A stretch of 64,000 bases of DNA from a bacterium (GTDB taxonomy: Bacteria; Electryoneota; RPQS01): contig JAHDVH010000001.1 of NCBI GenBank assembly GCA_023382385.1, positions 863,611 through 927,610 on the forward strand, read 5' to 3'. Below the pieces are notes generated by a model. It was not told the origin of the DNA. It searched no databases and was given only the letters and a program-made list of their open reading frames with translations. Of the stretch, positions 61,260 to 64,000 are shown piece by piece (the first letter of the stretch is position 1; each line of letters opens with the position of its first letter). A program made the position numbers and the translations under genes.

Positions 61260-63653
61260 TTAGCTCGTGTATCCGGCAATCGGGCGATAGTCGACGCACT
61301 TCACGCCAACGTCCCAGCGCACGCGGTAAGAAACCTTGTCCGCCGTAAAGTTCGAGCCGCTCCCTGCGACTTCCTGCATCAGTTCCGGTTCAGACTCGCC
61401 CTTCAGCGTCGCCACGGCGATGCCTTCAACTTTGCGCGGGTCGGCAATCGCCCACCAGTGTGAGGAGTTGCTGATGCGCGGACACAGAATGTAATCCATG
61501 CCGTACTGAGCATGGACGTTCGGCGCACCGCCATTCGGTAACAGGTCACCGGCATTGTAACCACCCGCCGTGAGAGCAATCTGCACCGTGGACTGCGCCT
61601 TGCACAACGCGAGCGCCATGTCTTCCTTGTCCGGATGGACGACCAGCCACTTCGGCCAGTTCACTTCCATCAGATACTCGGGATTCGTGGCATCGCTTCC
61701 GTACGCCTTCTGATTGTACATCTTGTTGCGTACGTCCTTCATGGTCGTCGGCGAGAGGGCGCCAGACGTCAAGTTGCCATGGCTCGCCGAATGCAGCAGC
61801 GCAACGGAGTCGTAAATCACGCTGTTGCCAATCAGCATATCAAAGACCGCACGATACGGTCGCAGTTTCAGAGCACGCGCCGCCCGAATCGGCAGTAAGC
61901 GAATTGCTTTCATGTCGTCGTTAACGATCATCTTGCGAGTAATCGAGAAGATGCCGCCGCGCGTTTCGAGGTTCAATGCAACCGACTCGTCCGTCAGTCC
62001 GGGCATCGGCAGGAACGTTCCGCCATCCGGATCCACGATCGGCAATTCGCCCCAGTAACCGAGTCGAGTGAAGTTGTGATCGCGGAAGTCGTTGACTTGC
62101 TCCTTGACCGTGATCTTCTCATAATCGCGGTAATCCGGAAGCAGATACTCACGCATCAGCGCGCGGTGCATGGCGTCGCCAAACACCTGATCGAAGCTCG
62201 CGGTCGTAAACGACTCTTTGAAGTTCCGGCGAACGATCGAGTTGTATTGATTCCCCGCGAGCAGTCCGAGGAACAAGTCAGCGTTATCTACACGGTCGCG
62301 GTCAATGCGCCAGCCCTTGTAGGCCGCTTCCTTGATCGAAGAGAATCTGCGCACGGTGCGCTTCTTGTCGTCCTTCAGGTCTTCACCGGCAAAGAAGCCG
62401 TCCAGCGCAAGCATGGCATCGGAGATACCGACGTCATTCAGCCCGCGAATCGTACCGCCGGCAAAGCCGTAGCCCAGGGCTTCGAGCGCCTTCTGCTCGG
62501 CGCTGATCGCTTCCTTGACCTTCATGAGTTCAAGGCCGCGTCCTTTGACCGATTCCTTGAGCTTTTCCTTCACAGGCGCAGGCAGGTTCGAGCCGTCGAT
62601 TTCGGCAACCGCCTTCTCATCGGCAAGTTCGCGCTTCATAGCGTCAACCTGCTCCTTCAGCGCATTAACGTCTTCCGGCTTGACGGCTGAACCGCCGTTC
62701 AAGTCCGGATTGTTCTGCGGCTGCTGGTCGTTGTTCTTCTGCGGTTCGACGTTTGGCTTCGGATCCGTGTTCTTCTGCGCGGCCTGAGCGGTTTCGTACT
62801 CAAGAAGCTTCTTGAGCGCCGCGGTTGCAGCTTCAACATTTCCTGATTCGAGCGCGGTCAACGCTTCCTTTGCGAACGTCTTCCACTGCGCGTCAGTCGT
62901 CTCTTCGCTTTGCTCTTGCAGCACTTCGGCGGCGACCGTCGTCGCAGCGTCGCCTTCGGCTTCGAGAAAGCGCGTGATTCGAGCTTCGACCTTCTCAGCG
63001 TTCTTGGACGCCGCAGCGCGCGCCTCAAGCACTCTGAACAGTAGTCGCTTGGTGTGTGCTTTCATGTTTGTCTTTCCCTTATTTTGAATTGCGGCAGCAA
63101 TGCGAAGTATCTTTCCGCCAGCAGCTGCGCTGTCTACGATGTCGCAAGAATGAACAGACTCGATATAGCCGTTCGCAACGTCAATCCCGTCCACACGGGC
63201 GAGTTCATACGCCCCGTCGCCGTCAATCGATAACTCGGCAAAGTCCTTGAATCCGCTGTCCCACGCGTTCTTGATGCGGTTTGCAAGGTCAGTATCGACC
63301 AGATGTAAATCGCAAATGACGCCTTCATTCCCTTCGGCGTCCTTTCCCCAACGCGGGTTCTTGTAGACGCCGACTTTGTTCTTGACAAAGCCAGTCGCGC
63401 GCTTCGCGTCGTCCGAAAAATCGGCAACGTGCCCCTTCGACCCGTCAGGATTCTCGAACACGTATGCCGGAAGATTCTCGAACTGCGGCATAAGCGTCTG
63501 AAGCATTTCCTTGCCGTAATAAAACGGCACACCTTCCGGAGACCGGTTCTTCGACAGGCCGACCTTGATCGCCATGACTTCGAGGACCCTGCCGGTCTTG
63601 TCTGCGGCGAGGATTCGGCTTTCGCGTGAACGAGTGAGTTTGAGCCTGCTCAT
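61260..63653 (-). CDS. Prohead protease-scaffold-major capsid fusion protein
   Basis: 797 residues from the ATG at 63653; 61 upstream open codons cross the terminator at 63702-63741 and are rejected. Residues 1 to about 200 look like a prohead protease (conserved His in KGHVADFSDD, FAELSIDGDGAYEL with a candidate Ser, then SVHSCDIVDSAAAGG). Residues about 205-400 are helical and charged, including a coiled coil (VNALKEQVDAMKRELADEKA) and a Gln/Asn/Pro-rich linker: a scaffold. Residues about 445-797 are a major capsid protein (NQYNSIVRRNFKESFTTASF, GRLGYW-type strands as FTRLGYWGELPIVDPDGGTF, ETRGGIFSITRKMIVNDDMK). Normally these are two or three separate genes. No Shine-Dalgarno is evident. 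Confidence 0.85.
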   Translation of the reverse strand: MSRLKLTRSRESRILAADKTGRVLEVMAIKVGLSKNRSPEGVPFYYGKEMLQTLMPQFENLPAYVFENPDGSKGHVADFSDDAKRATGFVKNKVGVYKNPRWGKDAEGNEGVICDLHLVDTDLANRIKNAWDSGFKDFAELSIDGDGAYELARVDGIDVANGYIESVHSCDIVDSAAAGGKILRIAAAIQNKGKTNMKAHTKRLLFRVLEARAAASKNAEKVEARITRFLEAEGDAATTVAAEVLQEQSEETTDAQWKTFAKEALTALESGNVEAATAALKKLLEYETAQAAQKNTDPKPNVEPQKNNDQQPQNNPDLNGGSAVKPEDVNALKEQVDAMKRELADEKAVAEIDGSNLPAPVKEKLKESVKGRGLELMKVKEAISAEQKALEALGYGFAGGTIRGLNDVGISDAMLALDGFFAGEDLKDDKKRTVRRFSSIKEAAYKGWRIDRDRVDNADLFLGLLAGNQYNSIVRRNFKESFTTASFDQVFGDAMHRALMREYLLPDYRDYEKITVKEQVNDFRDHNFTRLGYWGELPIVDPDGGTFLPMPGLTDESVALNLETRGGIFSITRKMIVNDDMKAIRLLPIRAARALKLRPYRAVFDMLIGNSVIYDSVALLHSASHGNLTSGALSPTTMKDVRNKMYNQKAYGSDATNPEYLMEVNWPKWLVVHPDKEDMALALCKAQSTVQIALTAGGYNAGDLLPNGGAPNVHAQYGMDYILCPRISNSSHWWAIADPRKVEGIAVATLKGESEPELMQEVAGSGSNFTADKVSYRVRWDVGVKCVDYRPIAGYTS

Positions 63654-63701
63654 GCGATTAAGTTCAGAAATTGCCTGAGCGATTACAACGGCGCAAAACA
63701 G

Positions 63702-63741
63702 AAAACCCTGCAACCTTTCCGGAAATGTTGCAGGGTTTTTT
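63702..63741. terminator. Terminator between MuF-like gene and capsid fusion gene
   Basis: AAAACCCTGCAAC and GTTGCAGGGTTTT (13 pairs, 12-base loop), T-runs on both strands. It separates the upstream head gene from the capsid gene, implying that the capsid operon has its own promoter or relies on anti-termination. Confidence 0.8.
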
Positions 63742-63775
63742 ACATTCAGGCTTGACCTATGCCGCTTTGCCACGA

Positions 63776-64000
63776 TTACAGGTTCATAATCGTGTCCCGC
63801 ACAAGGTCTTCCATGGAATCGACGACCGTTACCCATTGACAGCCGCAGTTGATTGTCTCTTCCGGCGGTCCAGCAGGATCGCGGGGATACATTAAACCAT
63901 TGGAAAACGGTTCATTAAACGGTACAATCTCGCCGTCCATCTCCTGATGCCACCACCTTCTACCGGGTCTATCGCCTCCGCTCACCCACTTCTTCTTCAC
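63776..64000 (-). CDS. MuF/SPP1 gp7-like phage head morphogenesis protein, C-terminal part
   Basis: 74 residues visible; the 5' end lies outside the window, so no true start is seen. The segment KKWVSGGDRPGRRWWHQEMD, then LMYPRDPAGPPEETINCGC and QWVTVVD matches the C-terminus of MuF-C proteins (P..E..NC.C conserved motif), minor head proteins that act with portal and capsid. Confidence 0.75.
   Translation of the reverse strand: MKKKWVSGGDRPGRRWWHQEMDGEIVPFNEPFSNGLMYPRDPAGPPEETINCGCQWVTVVDSMEDLVRDTIMNL

Larger units (their letters stand above)
47905..64000 (-). mobile_element. Prophage late module (tailed phage, siphovirus-like tail with MuF-type head gene), continues past the window
   Basis: Every gene from 47958 to the right edge is on the minus strand, closely packed with many 1-8 base overlaps. 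The order is head, neck, tail tube, tail chaperone, tape measure, tail tip and lysis, which is the usual late-gene order of a long-tailed phage. Tape measure plus tail chaperone and no sheath gene indicate a non-contractile tail. It begins directly after tRNA-Glu, a typical integration site. Integrase, repressor, terminase and portal are not in the window, so att sites and completeness cannot be judged. Confidence 0.88.

Noticed and set aside
47905-64000. Tailocin or gene transfer agent instead of prophage
   Set aside because: Capsid fusion, MuF-like protein, tape measure and lysis-type genes favour a phage, although terminase, portal and integrase lie outside the window so a defective element cannot be excluded.

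Overview
The window looks like a bacterial chromosome segment of moderate GC content from a Gram-negative organism of the FCB superphylum (Bacteroidota, Chlorobiota, Calditrichota and neighbouring candidate phyla). The basis is two very large exported proteins ending in type IX secretion (Por) sorting domains with the NYPNPFNP motif, a TonB-dependent receptor paired with a DUF4249 lipoprotein, and long beta-helix/CARDB surface proteins. The exact phylum cannot be read from this sequence alone. No rRNA, CRISPR array, insertion sequence or transposase was seen.

Positions 1-6045 (minus strand) hold one tightly packed aromatic amino acid operon: DAHP synthase, aroA, aroE, aroC, aroK and an aroB-aroQ fusion that runs off the left edge. 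All seven steps from PEP plus erythrose-4-phosphate to chorismate are encoded, mostly with overlapping genes, behind one good sigma-70-like promoter. A divergent thioredoxin/NHL-propeller gene shares the upstream region, which contains a perfect palindrome and a micro-ORF. Positions 8395-14770 carry central carbon and signalling genes: deoC, a kinase-less receiver plus HPt pair, an exported beta-carbonic anhydrase, and a tkt-rpiB-tal non-oxidative pentose phosphate cluster. That cluster makes the erythrose-4-phosphate used by the aro operon.

Positions 14869-39263 are dominated by cell-surface genes: a 2808-residue protein with about 25 fibronectin-III-like repeats, VCBS/FG-GAP repeats and a type IX sorting domain; a TolB-like propeller; hisC; a sialidase-fold (Asp-box) type IX cargo; a DUF4249/TonB receptor pair; a dicarboxylate/glutamate symporter; an M32 carboxypeptidase; and a triplicated beta-helix protein. 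Positions 39333-47495 hold housekeeping genes: a tandem UspA, a class V aminotransferase, a small membrane protein, a NapH-like polyferredoxin, a TPR protein, and a PiT phosphate transporter with its DUF47 partner.

A tRNA-Glu(CTC) with a near-perfect promoter lies at 47682-47754. Beyond it, to the right edge, all genes are on the minus strand and form the late module of a tailed prophage (siphovirus-like tail genes). In transcription order these are a MuF-like head protein, a protease-scaffold-capsid fusion, head-completion and decoration proteins, the major tail protein, a tail chaperone pair, tape measure, tail proteins with a LamG insertion, a small XhlA/holin-like protein, and an unrecognised exported protein. 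The tail chaperone carries a canonical -1 slippery heptamer (C CCT TTG) that joins two frames into a cysteine/histidine-rich extension. The prophage continues past the window; no integrase is visible here.

The strongest leads are the programmed frameshift, the AroB-AroQ fusion in a complete shikimate operon, the protease-scaffold-capsid fusion, and the unrecognised 531-residue protein of the lysis region.
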